From assembly GCF_014199445.1 (NCBI RefSeq), contig NZ_JACIJS010000001.1, forward strand, positions 258,940 to 322,939: a stretch of DNA of 64,000 nucleotides, read 5' to 3'. Under the pieces are notes generated by a model. That model saw only the letters and a program-made list of their open reading frames with translations, did no database searches and was not told where the DNA came from. Source of the stretch: Rubricella aquisinus. GTDB lineage: Bacteria; Pseudomonadota; Alphaproteobacteria; Rhodobacterales; Rhodobacteraceae. The translations under genes were made by a program, and so were the position numbers. Every line of letters starts with the position of its first letter. Position 1 is the stretch's first letter. Positions 43,570-52,748 of the stretch are shown piece by piece.

Positions 43570-43590
43570 TGTACTGATCGAAACAGTACA
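43570..43590. promoter_or_regulatory. Candidate TetR operator TGTACTG-N7-CAGTACA
   Basis: A perfect 7-bp inverted repeat (21 bases overall) lies 28 bases before the MAPEG ATG. The extended half CATTTTGTACT (43565-43575) is repeated exactly at 43509-43519, spanning the TetR start codon. One repressor could thus cover both promoters. Confidence 0.7.
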
Positions 43591-43617
43591 CAGAACCAAT
43601 CTGAAAGGAAGTACAAT

Positions 43618-44013
43618 ATGACCACCGAGATGATCTCCCTTCTAGTTTTTCTGGCGACGTTTGCAGCGCTGCTGATTGCTCAACCTTTGCTACTGGCGCG
43701 GGCCAAAGGCATGGCATACGTAACCGGAAACCGAGCTGATTCCGTGGACGCCGACGTCCCTGTTGCCGGTCGTCTTGCCCGAACCGTCAGAAACAGCATT
43801 GAAGCTGCCGTTCTGTTCGTCCCCCTTGTACTGGCGACCGAGGTATTGGGAACTTCAAACGCTCTGACTCATTGGGGGGCCGTAATCTTTGTCGCCGCGC
43901 GTGTCGCGTATGCATTGCTGTACCCCTTGGGCATCGTGGGCTTGCGTACCCTGGCTTGGAACGCTGGATTTGCAGCTCTAGCAGCAATGGCATTTGGCCT
44001 GGTGAGTGGCTAA
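43618..44013 (+). CDS. MAPEG-family membrane protein
   Basis: A 131-aa protein with four predicted helices of the MAPEG family (membrane-associated eicosanoid/glutathione metabolism). Characteristic features are ARAKGMAYVTGNRAD and RLARTVRNSIEAAVLFVP in the first loop and helix. Bacterial members are often glutathione transferase-like, but no function is proven for this branch. The start ATG 43618 has AAGGAAG eight bases upstream. A second, different MAPEG gene lies at 45622. Confidence 0.85.
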   Translation: MTTEMISLLVFLATFAALLIAQPLLLARAKGMAYVTGNRADSVDADVPVAGRLARTVRNSIEAAVLFVPLVLATEVLGTSNALTHWGAVIFVAARVAYALLYPLGIVGLRTLAWNAGFAALAAMAFGLVSG

Positions 44014-44080
44014 GACTCGCCGCGACCTGCAAAACCGGACCTTAAAAAGCAAAACTCCAAGATCCGTTTTGTCCCGTACA

Positions 44081-44109
44081 GCCGACCCACACGATTTGCG
44101 GACATGCCC
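44081..44109. repeat. Right inverted repeat of the TetR/MAPEG segment
   Basis: Reverse complement of the left repeat at 42753-42779, with an exact 16-base core and about 22 of 25 positions matching overall. It directly abuts the extragenic motif copy 3. Confidence 0.65.
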
Positions 44110-44110
44110 T

Positions 44111-44142
44111 TCTTTTTTCCCTAAATACCTCCCGCCGGAGGC
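44111..44142 (-). repeat. Extragenic CCTCCGGCGGG motif, copy 3
   Basis: On the minus strand this reads GCCTCCGGCGGGAGGTATTT, then AGGGAAAAAAGA, the same as copy 1 apart from one base. It follows the GC hairpin after lpd. Confidence 0.75.
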
Positions 44143-44143
44143 A

Positions 44144-44166
44144 CCGCCGCGCGGCACGCGCGGCGG
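44144..44166 (-). terminator. GC hairpin downstream of lpd
   Basis: A perfect 10-bp stem (CCGCCGCGCG / CGCGCGGCGG) with a 3-base loop lies 26 bases after the lpd stop. No T-run follows; instead the extragenic motif copy 3 does. Confidence 0.6.
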
Positions 44167-44192
44167 TTCATGACGCATAGAGGAAATCCGGC

Positions 44193-45581
44193 TTATGCGT
44201 GGATCGCACCATCCCCACAGGCAAGTGCGGCTTCCCGCATCGCTTCGGAGAAGGTCGGGTGCGCATGGCACGTCCGCGCCAGATCTTCGGCAGCCGCGCC
44301 AAATTCCATCGCGACGCAAACCTCGTGGATCAGATCACCCGCCATCGGGCCAATCACATGACAGCCCAGAATGCGGTCCGTCTCCTTATCGGCCAGCAGC
44401 TTGACGAAGCCTTCACCCTGAAACACGGCCTTCGCGCGGCCATTGCCCATGAAGTTGAACTTGCCGACCTTATACGCCCGACCCTGTTCTTTCAGTTGAT
44501 CTTCGGTCAGGCCCACGCTTGCCACTTCGGGCGTGGTATAGACGACGCCGGGGATCACGTCGTAATTCACATGCCCGGCCTGACCCGCAATGGTCTCCGC
44601 AACGGCCATGCCCTCATCCTCTGCCTTATGGGCGAGCATCAGGCCTGCGATCACGTCGCCAATGGCGTAGATGCCCTTGACGTTGGTCTGCCAATGCTTG
44701 TCCGTCTCAACCATGCCACGGTCCGTCATCGCGACACCCACTTCGGCAAGGCCAAGCCCTTCGGTATAGGGTCGACGACCGGTGGCAAGGAGGACGATAT
44801 CGGCATCCATCTCGTGGCTGCTTTCATCCTTGCGCAGTTGGTAAGTCACCTTCGCCTTGTTCCGGCTCACGGTTGCGGATTGTACCGCTGCCCCGGTCAC
44901 GAAATTGATGCCCTGTTTCTTCAGTATCCGCTGGAACGTCTTGGCGACTTCCCCGTCCATGCCCGGCACGATCCGGTCGAGGTATTCAATCACCGTCACC
45001 TCAGCGCCCAGCCGGGAATAAACCGATCCCATTTCCAGCCCGATCACACCGCCACCGATGACGATCATCTTGTTCGGCACTTTCTTCAGCTCCAGCGCGC
45101 CGGTGGAGGACACGATGACCTTTTCATCGACCTCAACACCCTTGAGCGGTGCCACGTCAGATCCGGTGGCGATCACGATATTCTTGGCTTCATGCACCTC
45201 GTCACCGACCTGCACCTTGCCCGGCTCGGTGATCTTGCCCCAGCCTTTCAGCCACTCGACCTTGTTCTTCTTGAACAGGAATTCGATGCCTTTGGTGTTC
45301 TGCCCGATCGTGTCGGCCTTATATTCCATCATCTTGCCCAGATCGACGGAGGGCGATTTTCCCATAATGCCCATCTTGGTGAAGTTTTCATGCGCCTCGT
45401 GATACATGTGCGACGCGTGCAACAGCGCCTTTGATGGGATGCAGCCCACATTGAGGCAGGTGCCACCGAGCGTATCGCGCCCCTCAACACAAGCGGTTTT
45501 CAGGCCCAGTTGCGCGCAGCGGATGGCACAGACATAGCCGCCGGGGCCACTGCCAATCACGATCACATCATAGCTTGCCAT
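44193..45581 (-). CDS. lpd: Dihydrolipoamide dehydrogenase (E3)
   Basis: The FAD/NAD flavoprotein E3 of 2-oxoglutarate dehydrogenase and possibly other 2-oxoacid complexes. It is 462 aa, with FAD loop GSGPGGYVC, redox-active Cys42/Cys47 in [15 protein letters not shown] loop [11 protein letters not shown] and the active-site His441/Glu446 in HPTFSE. AAGGAGA precedes the ATG. It is the last gene of the suc cluster, separated from sucB by three small genes. Confidence 0.97.
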   Translation of the reverse strand: MASYDVIVIGSGPGGYVCAIRCAQLGLKTACVEGRDTLGGTCLNVGCIPSKALLHASHMYHEAHENFTKMGIMGKSPSVDLGKMMEYKADTIGQNTKGIEFLFKKNKVEWLKGWGKITEPGKVQVGDEVHEAKNIVIATGSDVAPLKGVEVDEKVIVSSTGALELKKVPNKMIVIGGGVIGLEMGSVYSRLGAEVTVIEYLDRIVPGMDGEVAKTFQRILKKQGINFVTGAAVQSATVSRNKAKVTYQLRKDESSHEMDADIVLLATGRRPYTEGLGLAEVGVAMTDRGMVETDKHWQTNVKGIYAIGDVIAGLMLAHKAEDEGMAVAETIAGQAGHVNYDVIPGVVYTTPEVASVGLTEDQLKEQGRAYKVGKFNFMGNGRAKAVFQGEGFVKLLADKETDRILGCHVIGPMAGDLIHEVCVAMEFGAAAEDLARTCHAHPTFSEAMREAALACGDGAIHA

Positions 45582-45621
45582 TTGTCTCTCCTTTACCGGG
45601 CCACATTGCCCGCGTCGTTAT

Positions 45622-46017
45622 TCAGATAAGGGCTGCGAGGATCATCACAACCGTTGCAAGAAAGCCCACGAACCAGATGAGGGAGCGCCATGGGCGCCAC
45701 CCGAACGCATAGGCCGGAACATAAAGGATGCGCGCCCCGAGATACGCCCAGGCCGCACCCACCGTCACGGGCGAGGATTGATCGCCAAGCGTGACCACAA
45801 CGACGGCGATGGTAAACAGGATCAGCCCTTCGAAATGGTTGTCCATCGCGCGTTTGAGCCGCCCGGTCCGCTCGGACATCTGGCGTGACGGCTCCCGGTC
45901 CCGCGCGCTGGCGGTATAGCCGACGCCGAGTTCCTTGTTCGCGGGCACGGCCATCAGCACGAATTGCACGACCTGCACAAGGGCCGCGAGCGCCAGAACG
46001 GTCAATTCAGGGGTCAT
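45622..46017 (-). CDS. MAPEG-family membrane protein (second copy)
   Basis: A 131-aa four-helix MAPEG protein: VPANKELGVGYTASARDRE loop, then RLKRAMDNHFEGLILFTIAV, the usual helix-2 pattern, and a Trp-rich third loop. It is the same length as the MAPEG protein at 43618 but clearly divergent. Its start overlaps the end of the sulfotransferase gene by 11 bases, and lpd follows 40 bases on. Function unknown. Confidence 0.83.
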   Translation of the reverse strand: MTPELTVLALAALVQVVQFVLMAVPANKELGVGYTASARDREPSRQMSERTGRLKRAMDNHFEGLILFTIAVVVVTLGDQSSPVTVGAAWAYLGARILYVPAYAFGWRPWRSLIWFVGFLATVVMILAALI

Positions 46018-46834
46018 AGTTCAATACCTCATAATCCGTGGCATAGAGCGTGGCGAGCCGTTGGCGGATATCTGGCCGCGCCAGCCAGTCCGCGCCCTCC
46101 GCGCCCGTCTGGTTTGGCTGACCCAGATCATCGAGAATGGGCTGCGGATGCAGATCAAGCCGGTCGCACAGCGCCATCACCCCCTGACCCATATCCTCCG
46201 CCCGGACCTGCACGTCAAAGGCCAATTTATCCAAAATGAGCGTTTGGACCTGCGGCGCGTAATGCGGATTGATCTGCTCATTCGGGCGATGCGCGATCTC
46301 CGCCCCGACGAAATCGAGAAATCTGGCAAAGCCGTCCGCCGTGCCGGGATCGCGGGTCCAGTCAAACCCATGCAGCGCCGTCATGCGCAGTCGCTCGGCC
46401 AGAAACTGATCCGCGCCTTCGGCATCCGCCCGGCAGATATAGCGAAACGCCGACAGGGCGCGCTGGGACGGGTGGCGCAGGCTGACGACACTGATGGGGC
46501 GCTTCTCCATCACCGCTGCGAAATTGACCCGGGGGTCAGAGGCCGCGCGAAACAGCCCGGTTGTCACCAGCGCGTGCATCGCGACATTGGGGTTGATATC
46601 GCCCTTGCGCCGGGCGGTGACGCTCAGCGGATAGCCAAATTCGATATGAAACAGGGCACGCAGCATCGCGGAGGACGCCGTTTTGCCCACATGGCTATAC
46701 AGCCAGCGCTGCGCGGGGCCATAACAGGTGCATTCCATCCAACGCATCGTTCCGGCCAGCGTGCTCATCTGACCCGGCATTGCCTTCATCAAGGCAATCG
46801 CACCTTGGGCATGGGGCGGGGCGGAGTGCATCAC
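46007..46834 (-). CDS. Sulfotransferase-family protein
   Basis: A 275-aa protein resembling the PAPS-dependent Sulfotransfer_2 family. SHVGKTASSAMLRA near residue 47 matches the 5'-phosphosulfate loop (HIPKTGGTS type), and VVSLRHPSQRALSAFRY near residue 118 matches the 3'-phosphate-binding motif. It would transfer sulfate to a carbohydrate, lipid or small molecule; the acceptor is unknown. Ser/Ala replace the common Gly-Gly in the first loop, so activity is not certain. The ATG overlaps the stop of the upstream membrane-protein gene (ATGA). Confidence 0.75.
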   Translation of the reverse strand: MMHSAPPHAQGAIALMKAMPGQMSTLAGTMRWMECTCYGPAQRWLYSHVGKTASSAMLRALFHIEFGYPLSVTARRKGDINPNVAMHALVTTGLFRAASDPRVNFAAVMEKRPISVVSLRHPSQRALSAFRYICRADAEGADQFLAERLRMTALHGFDWTRDPGTADGFARFLDFVGAEIAHRPNEQINPHYAPQVQTLILDKLAFDVQVRAEDMGQGVMALCDRLDLHPQPILDDLGQPNQTGAEGADWLARPDIRQRLATLYATDYEVLNYDP

Positions 46835-47190
46835 GCGTCCTCTCCCATCTGGCGGGGGCGTTCATGCCGCCACCATGTCCACACTCCGTAGATGCCGACA
46901 AAACCGACGGTCGCAAGGCCATAGTCGATGATGGAGATGACGCTGAACGGCGCGGTGATCCCGCCAATCAGCAGATAAAGGCAAAACAGAACGAACAAGA
47001 GCGCCGCGCCGCGCCATCCTTTGCGCAGGAAAATCAGGACGAGATACAGCACCACGCCCTGGAGGGCGAAGGCGAAGACGGACGGCCAGACGATGCTTTC
47101 GGGCATGAAGCCGCCGACGATGAACAGGGCAACCACGGCCACAAGGGTCACGCCGATGATGATCCGTAACGATGTGATCGCGAGGTCCAT
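46831..47190 (-). CDS. Small four-helix membrane protein
   Basis: A 119-aa protein with four hydrophobic segments (about 8-28, 35-53, 60-80 and 85-105) and a basic C-terminus (WWRHERPRQMGEDA). No family recognised. GGGAG lies seven bases before the ATG. It overlaps the sulfotransferase gene by four bases, so the two are probably made together. Confidence 0.7.
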   Translation of the reverse strand: MDLAITSLRIIIGVTLVAVVALFIVGGFMPESIVWPSVFAFALQGVVLYLVLIFLRKGWRGAALLFVLFCLYLLIGGITAPFSVISIIDYGLATVGFVGIYGVWTWWRHERPRQMGEDA

Positions 47191-47213
47191 TCCCGGCTCC
47201 CTTGAGTTGGGCT

Positions 47214-47237
47214 GGCCCCGCCGCACCGGGCGGGGCC
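47214..47237 (-). terminator. Intercistronic GC hairpin after sucB
   Basis: A perfect 9-bp stem (GGCCCCGCC / GGCGGGGCC) with a 6-base loop lies 12 bases after the sucB stop, with no T-run after it. It may protect the sucAB message end, attenuate read-through into the next genes or terminate. Confidence 0.5.
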
Positions 47238-47249
47238 GAAACCGTTTCT

Positions 47250-48788
47250 TTACAGGTCCATCAGCAGGCGCTGCGGATCTTCCAACGCTTCCTTGACGCG
47301 CACGAGGAAGGTCACGGCCCCTTTGCCGTCCACGATGCGGTGATCGTAGCTGAGGGCGAGATACATCATCGGGCGGATCACGATCTCCCCGTTCACGACC
47401 ACCGGACGGTCCTGAATTTTGTGCATCCCGAGGATACCGGATTGCGGCGGGTTCAGGATGGGGGAGGACATCAACGACCCGTACACACCACCGTTGGAGA
47501 TGGTGAACGTGCCGCCCTGCATTTCCGCCATGGACAATTTGCCATCCCGTGCGCGCTTGCCCTTCTCAGAAATCGCTTTTTCGATCGCGGCAAAGCTCAT
47601 CTGATCCGCATCCCGGATCACCGGCACGACAAGGCCCGTGGGCGTGCCAGCGGCCACACCCATATGCACGAAGTTTTTGTAGACGACATCGGTGCCATCA
47701 ATCTCCGCATTCACCTCAGGCACTTCGCGCAGGGCATGGACGCATGCCTTGGTGAAGAAGGACATGAAGCCGAGGCGCACGCCGTGCTTTTTCTCGAACT
47801 CGTCCTTGTATTGCTTGCGCAGGGCCATCACGGCGCTCATGTCCACCTCGTTATAGGTGGTGAGCATCGCGGCAGTGTTCTGTGCCTCTTTCAGACGGCG
47901 GGCGATGGTCTGGCGCAGGCGGGTCATCTTCACCCGCTCTTCGCGCGCGGCATCATCAGCCGGAACCGGCGCACGTGGCGTGGCCGCAGGGGCCGGGGCC
48001 GCTGTGACGATGCTGGCGGCGGAGGCAGCGGCGGCAGGTGCTTTCGCGTTCTGCACGTCCTCTTTCATGATGCGGCCATCGCGGCCAGTGCCTTGCACCT
48101 GATCGGGGGTCAGGCCCTTCTCCGCCATCAGTTTCTTGGCCGATGGGGCGTGCTCCACATCCTTGCCAGCGGAGGACGCGGCAGGGGGGGTGGCATCCGC
48201 GCTGTCATCAGCGGCGACGGTGCGCGCACCAGCAGCATCCCCGGACAGAAGCGCCAGCGTGCCGCCCGCGCCCACGGTTTCGCCTTCACCCACAAGAATG
48301 CTCGCGATCACGCCGGCCTGCGGGGCAGGTACTTCGACCGACACCTTGTCAGTTTCCAACTCCGCGATCACTTCATCGGCGGCGACGCTATCGCCCACCT
48401 TTTTGAACCATGAGCCGACGGTCGCTTCGGTCACGCTTTCGCCCAAGGAGGGCACTTTGACTTCGATCTGGCCGGAGATTTTGTCGTCCGTCGCCTCGGA
48501 GGATTTCACCTCCTCCTTCGCCGGAGCGGCCTTTTCCGTTGAGGCTTCGCCCCCTTCGGAGATGGTGGCCAACAGCGCGTCAACGCCAACGGTCTCTCCC
48601 TCAGCCGCAACGATGTCGCCAAGCGTGCCAGCGGCGGGCGACGGGACTTCAACCGTCACCTTATCGGTTTCCAACTCGCAGAGCATTTCATCCACGGCAA
48701 CGCTGTCGCCGGGCTTTTTGAACCATGTGGCGACCGTTGCTTCGGTAACGCTTTCGCCAAGGGTGGGTACGCGGACTTCAGTGCTCAT
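47250..48788 (-). CDS. sucB: Dihydrolipoyl succinyltransferase (E2) with two lipoyl domains
   Basis: The E2 core of 2-oxoglutarate dehydrogenase, moving succinyl groups from E1 to CoA. The 512 aa compare with about 400 in E. coli because the lipoyl domain is duplicated: lipoyl lysines are Lys43 and Lys148, both in ELETDKV. A peripheral subunit-binding domain follows (about 210-250, [19 protein letters not shown]), then the catalytic domain ending [16 protein letters not shown] with active-site His and Asp. The start is ATG 48788 with AAGGGA; the preceding GTG is less likely. sucA ends three bases upstream. Confidence 0.96.
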   Translation of the reverse strand: MSTEVRVPTLGESVTEATVATWFKKPGDSVAVDEMLCELETDKVTVEVPSPAAGTLGDIVAAEGETVGVDALLATISEGGEASTEKAAPAKEEVKSSEATDDKISGQIEVKVPSLGESVTEATVGSWFKKVGDSVAADEVIAELETDKVSVEVPAPQAGVIASILVGEGETVGAGGTLALLSGDAAGARTVAADDSADATPPAASSAGKDVEHAPSAKKLMAEKGLTPDQVQGTGRDGRIMKEDVQNAKAPAAAASAASIVTAAPAPAATPRAPVPADDAAREERVKMTRLRQTIARRLKEAQNTAAMLTTYNEVDMSAVMALRKQYKDEFEKKHGVRLGFMSFFTKACVHALREVPEVNAEIDGTDVVYKNFVHMGVAAGTPTGLVVPVIRDADQMSFAAIEKAISEKGKRARDGKLSMAEMQGGTFTISNGGVYGSLMSSPILNPPQSGILGMHKIQDRPVVVNGEIVIRPMMYLALSYDHRIVDGKGAVTFLVRVKEALEDPQRLLMDL

Positions 48789-48791
48789 CAC

Positions 48792-51749
48792 TTATTTCCC
48801 TTCGATGGTGAGCGCTGCATCAACGAGCGTCTCTTGTTCATGTTTGTGCTGGCTGGCGAGCCCCGTCGCCGGGGAGGCCGCTGCGGACCGCCCGACATAG
48901 ACGGGGCGGGTATGCTTGGATTTGATGCGGGTCAGGACCCATTCGATATTCGGCTCAACAAAGAACCATGCGCCCTGGTTTTTCGGCTCTTCCTGACACC
49001 AGACGATCTCCGCCTGCGGGAAACGGCCAAGCTCCTTGGACATGGATTGCGCCGGGAACGGATAGAACTGCTCAAGACGCAGCAGGTAGATGTCATCAAT
49101 CCCGCGCGCGTCCCGCTCCGCCAACAGGTCATAATAGACCTTGCCGGAGCAGACGACGACGCGCTTGATCTCGTCATCGGCCACCAGTTTGGTGTCGCTG
49201 TTGCCATATTGCGCATCATCCCACAGCACCCGGTGGAAAGAGCTATCTGGCCCCATTTCCTCCAGCGTGCTGACCGCAAGTTTGTGCCGCAGCAGGGATT
49301 TCGGCGTCATCATGATCAGCGGCTTGCGGAAGCTGCGATGGATCTGACGGCGCAGAATGTGGAAATAGTTGGCAGGCGTCGTGCAGTTGGCCACGATCAT
49401 GTTGTCCTGCGCACACAACTGTAGGAAGCGTTCAAGCCGCGCAGACGAATGCTCCGGCCCCTGCCCCTCATAGCCATGCGGCAACAGCATCACGAGGCCC
49501 GACATCCGCAGCCATTTCGACTCGCCCGATGAGATGAACTGGTCGATCATGATCTGCGCGCCGTTCACGAAATCCCCGAACTGCGCTTCCCAGATGGTCA
49601 GCGTGTTCGGCTCCGCCAGCGAATAGCCATACTCAAAGCCAAGCACGGCATATTCAGACAGCATCGAGTCGATCACCTCATACTGCGCCTGACCGGATTT
49701 GATCGCGTTGAGCGGATAGTACCGCTCCTCCGTTTCCTGATCGACGATGCCGGAATGCCGCTGGGAGAACGTGCCCCGCGTACAATCCTGCCCCGACAGG
49801 CGCACCGGGAAGCCTTCGGTCAGCAGCGATCCGAATGACAGCGCCTCTGCTGTGGCCCAGTCGATGCCCTTGCCGGTCTCGATCATCTCTTTCTTCGCAG
49901 CCATCAGGCGCTGCACGGTTTTGTGCGCCTTCACGCTGTCGGGCAAGGTCGCAAGGGTCGTGCCGATTTCTTTCAGCTTGTCGACATCCACACCGGTTTT
50001 GCCACGCTGGTAATCGTCCTTGTCCTTGCGGCCCATATGGGACCACCGACCATCCAGCCAATCCGCCTTGTTCGGGCGGTATTCCTTGCCGGCTTCGAAC
50101 TCCTCGTTGAGATGGGCTTGGAAGGCTGCTTTCGCGTCCTCGATCTCCCCCTCGGGGATCAGGCCATCCGCGATCAGACGCTCGGTATAAAGCTGGAGCG
50201 TCGTTTTCTGCTTTTTGATCGCGGTATACATCTGCGGCTGGGTGAACATGGGCTCGTCGCCCTCGTTATGGCCAAACCGGCGATAGCAGAAAATGTCGAT
50301 CACCACGTCCTTGCCGAATTTCTGGCGGAACTCGGTCGCGACGCGAGCGGCGTGGACCACGGCCTCCGGATCATCGCCGTTCACATGGAAAATCGGCGCT
50401 TCCACCATCAACGCGATATCTGTCGGATAGGGGGAGGATCGGGAATTGTGCGGGCTTGTGGTAAAGCCGATCTGGTTGTTCACAACCAGATGGATCGTGC
50501 CGCCGGTCTTGTGCCCCTTGAGGCCCGACAGACCGAAACACTCCGCCACGACACCCTGCCCGGCAAAGGCCGCATCCCCATGCAGAAGGATCGGCAGCAC
50601 CTGCGTGCGCGCGTCATCGTTGAGCTGTTCCTGCTTGGCGCGGACCTTGCCCAGCACCACCGGGTTCACCGCCTCAAGGTGGGAGGGGTTCGCGGTCAGC
50701 GACAGGTGGACGGAATTGCCGTCAAATTCCCGGTCCGACGACGCACCGAGGTGATATTTCACATCGCCCGAGCCTTCGACCTCATCCGGCTTATAGCTGC
50801 CACCCTGAAATTCGTTGAAGATCGCCTTGTAGGGCTTGCCCATCACATTGGCGAGCACGCTCAGGCGGCCCCGGTGGGGCATCCCGATCACGATCTCTTT
50901 CACGCCGAGCGCACCGCCGCGTTTGATGATCTGCTCCATCGCGGGGATCAGCGCTTCGCCACCATCAAGGCCGAACCGCTTGGTGCCGGTATATTTGACA
51001 TGGAGGAATTTCTCGAACCCTTCGGCCTCAACCAGCTTGTTCAGGATCGCCTTTCGGCCCTGTTTGGTGAAGGCAATCTCCTTGCCGTAGCCCTCAATCC
51101 GCTCCTTGAGCCAGCCCGCTTCCTCCGGGTTGGAGATGTGCATGTACTGAAGCGCGAAGGTGCCGCAATAGGTCCGCTTCACGATGTCGAGGATTTGGCG
51201 CAGGTTCGCCGTCGCCAGCCCCAGCACGTTATCAAGGAAAATCGGGCGGTCGTAATCGGCTTCGGTAAAGCCGTAATTCTTTGGATCAAGCTCGGGATGC
51301 GCGGTCGGCTCCACCAGCTTGAGCGGATCAAGGTCAGCGGCCAGATGGCCCCGGATACGGTAGGCGCGGATCAGCATCAGCGCGCGCACAGCGTCGGTCA
51401 CGGCCTGCTTCACCTGAGCTTCCGTCACGGCGACGCCTGCATCCTTTGCCTTGCCCTTAATCTTTTCGGCAAGTTTGGTGGGGGAGGCTTCGTCCCATTC
51501 GCCGGTCAGCGCGGCAACCATGTCGCCACTGGGCACGGGCGGCCAATCGCTGCGCGCCCAAGAGGGGCCAGCAGCGGCGGCCTGCGCCTCATTCTCCTCA
51601 CCCAGTTCCGCGAAAAACGCCTGCCAGCTTTCATCCACGCTGGACGGATCATTCGCGTAAGCGGCGTGAAGCTGCTCCACATATTCCGCGTTATGCCCCT
51701 GCAAGAAAGAGGAATTGCGGAACTGGTCGTTCGGGGATTGATCGGTCAT
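48792..51749 (-). CDS. sucA: 2-oxoglutarate dehydrogenase E1
   Basis: The thiamine-diphosphate-dependent decarboxylase of the TCA cycle: 985 aa, full length. The N-terminus NSSFLQGHNAEYVEQLHAAY binds E2/E3. ThDP-binding GDAAFAGQGVVAE, and VVNNQIGFTT after it, are near residues 410-450, and the C-terminal MLPHGYEGQGPEHSSARLER block is present. GAGAGG precedes the ATG. It is closely linked to sucB; a hairpin separates it from sucD upstream. Confidence 0.97.
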   Translation of the reverse strand: MTDQSPNDQFRNSSFLQGHNAEYVEQLHAAYANDPSSVDESWQAFFAELGEENEAQAAAAGPSWARSDWPPVPSGDMVAALTGEWDEASPTKLAEKIKGKAKDAGVAVTEAQVKQAVTDAVRALMLIRAYRIRGHLAADLDPLKLVEPTAHPELDPKNYGFTEADYDRPIFLDNVLGLATANLRQILDIVKRTYCGTFALQYMHISNPEEAGWLKERIEGYGKEIAFTKQGRKAILNKLVEAEGFEKFLHVKYTGTKRFGLDGGEALIPAMEQIIKRGGALGVKEIVIGMPHRGRLSVLANVMGKPYKAIFNEFQGGSYKPDEVEGSGDVKYHLGASSDREFDGNSVHLSLTANPSHLEAVNPVVLGKVRAKQEQLNDDARTQVLPILLHGDAAFAGQGVVAECFGLSGLKGHKTGGTIHLVVNNQIGFTTSPHNSRSSPYPTDIALMVEAPIFHVNGDDPEAVVHAARVATEFRQKFGKDVVIDIFCYRRFGHNEGDEPMFTQPQMYTAIKKQKTTLQLYTERLIADGLIPEGEIEDAKAAFQAHLNEEFEAGKEYRPNKADWLDGRWSHMGRKDKDDYQRGKTGVDVDKLKEIGTTLATLPDSVKAHKTVQRLMAAKKEMIETGKGIDWATAEALSFGSLLTEGFPVRLSGQDCTRGTFSQRHSGIVDQETEERYYPLNAIKSGQAQYEVIDSMLSEYAVLGFEYGYSLAEPNTLTIWEAQFGDFVNGAQIMIDQFISSGESKWLRMSGLVMLLPHGYEGQGPEHSSARLERFLQLCAQDNMIVANCTTPANYFHILRRQIHRSFRKPLIMMTPKSLLRHKLAVSTLEEMGPDSSFHRVLWDDAQYGNSDTKLVADDEIKRVVVCSGKVYYDLLAERDARGIDDIYLLRLEQFYPFPAQSMSKELGRFPQAEIVWCQEEPKNQGAWFFVEPNIEWVLTRIKSKHTRPVYVGRSAAASPATGLASQHKHEQETLVDAALTIEGK

Positions 51750-51789
51750 TTTATTTCCTCTCCCAGTATTTCAGGCGCAAGATGCAGTG

Positions 51790-51822
51790 AAGCCCTGCCC
51801 GGTCAGACACCGGCCAGGGCTT
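51790..51822 (-). terminator. Intercistronic hairpin between sucD and sucA
   Basis: AAGCCCTG / CAGGGCTT enclose a second helix CCGGT / ACCGG in an interrupted stem of about 13 pairs. It begins ten bases after the sucD stop. No T-run follows, so it may adjust the ratio of sucCD to sucAB rather than end transcription fully. Confidence 0.5.
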
Positions 51823-51832
51823 TACGAGTTGC

Positions 51833-52714
51833 TTACCCAATCGCCTTCAGCACAGCTTCGCCAAGGCCAGCGGGGCTCTCGGAAATCACGAACCCGGCGG
51901 AGCGCATGGCTTCGATCTTGTCCTCGGCGCCACCTTTACCACCGGCGATGATCGCGCCCGCGTGGCCCATGCGGCGGCCCGGAGGTGCGGTACGGCCCGC
52001 GATGAAGCCCGCGATGGGCTTGGCGCGCCCGCGCTTGCGCTCATCCGCGATGAACTGAGCGGCCTCTTCTTCGGCCGCGCCACCGATCTCACCGATCATG
52101 ATGATGCTTTCGGTTTCATCATCCGCGAGGAACATCTCAAGCACGTCGATATGCTCCATCCCCTTGATCGGGTCGCCGCCGATGCCCACGCAGGTGGACT
52201 GGCCAAGGCCCGCCGCCGTCGTTTGCGCTACGGCCTCATAGGTCAGCGTGCCGGAGCGGGACACAACCCCGACGGAACCACGCTTATGGATATGGCCCGG
52301 CATGATGCCGATCTTGCACGCATCAGGCGTGATGACACCGGGGCAGTTCGGGCCGATCAGGGTGGAGTTGGAGCCTTCAAGCGCCCGCTTCACCTTCATC
52401 ATGTCAAGCACCGGGATGCCTTCGGTGATGCAGACGATCAATTCCATCTCCGCATCAATCGCTTCCAAGATCGCATCAGCCGCGAAGGGCGGCGGGACAT
52501 AGATCGCGGTGGCGTTTGCTTCGGTCGCGGCTTTCGCCTCCGACACGGTGTCGAAAATCGGCAGGCCGATATGGCTTGATCCGCCCTTACCGGGGGTCAC
52601 GCCACCGACCATCTTGGTGCCGTACGCAATCGCCTGCTCAGAATGGAACGTGCCCTGAGAGCCGGTCAGGCCCTGACAGATGACTTTAGTGGTTTGGTCT
52701 ACGAGAATGGCCAT
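51833..52714 (-). CDS. sucD: Succinyl-CoA synthetase alpha subunit
   Basis: The CoA-binding, phosphohistidine-bearing subunit of succinyl-CoA synthetase: 293 aa. [14 protein letters not shown] is the CoA-binding start, [10 protein letters not shown] follows near residue 122, and catalytic His251 lies in [18 protein letters not shown] precedes the ATG. A small secreted-protein gene separates it from sucC. Confidence 0.97.
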   Translation of the reverse strand: MAILVDQTTKVICQGLTGSQGTFHSEQAIAYGTKMVGGVTPGKGGSSHIGLPIFDTVSEAKAATEANATAIYVPPPFAADAILEAIDAEMELIVCITEGIPVLDMMKVKRALEGSNSTLIGPNCPGVITPDACKIGIMPGHIHKRGSVGVVSRSGTLTYEAVAQTTAAGLGQSTCVGIGGDPIKGMEHIDVLEMFLADDETESIIMIGEIGGAAEEEAAQFIADERKRGRAKPIAGFIAGRTAPPGRRMGHAGAIIAGGKGGAEDKIEAMRSAGFVISESPAGLGEAVLKAIG

Positions 52715-52748
52715 GTTGGGCCTCCTTGATTTTCTTGATCGGGTGGGA

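Noticed and set aside
49923-52058. 711-codon open frame antisense to sucA and sucD
   Set aside because: It spans two certain genes and the gap between them on the other strand, with no ribosome site and no domain; long antisense frames are expected at this base composition.
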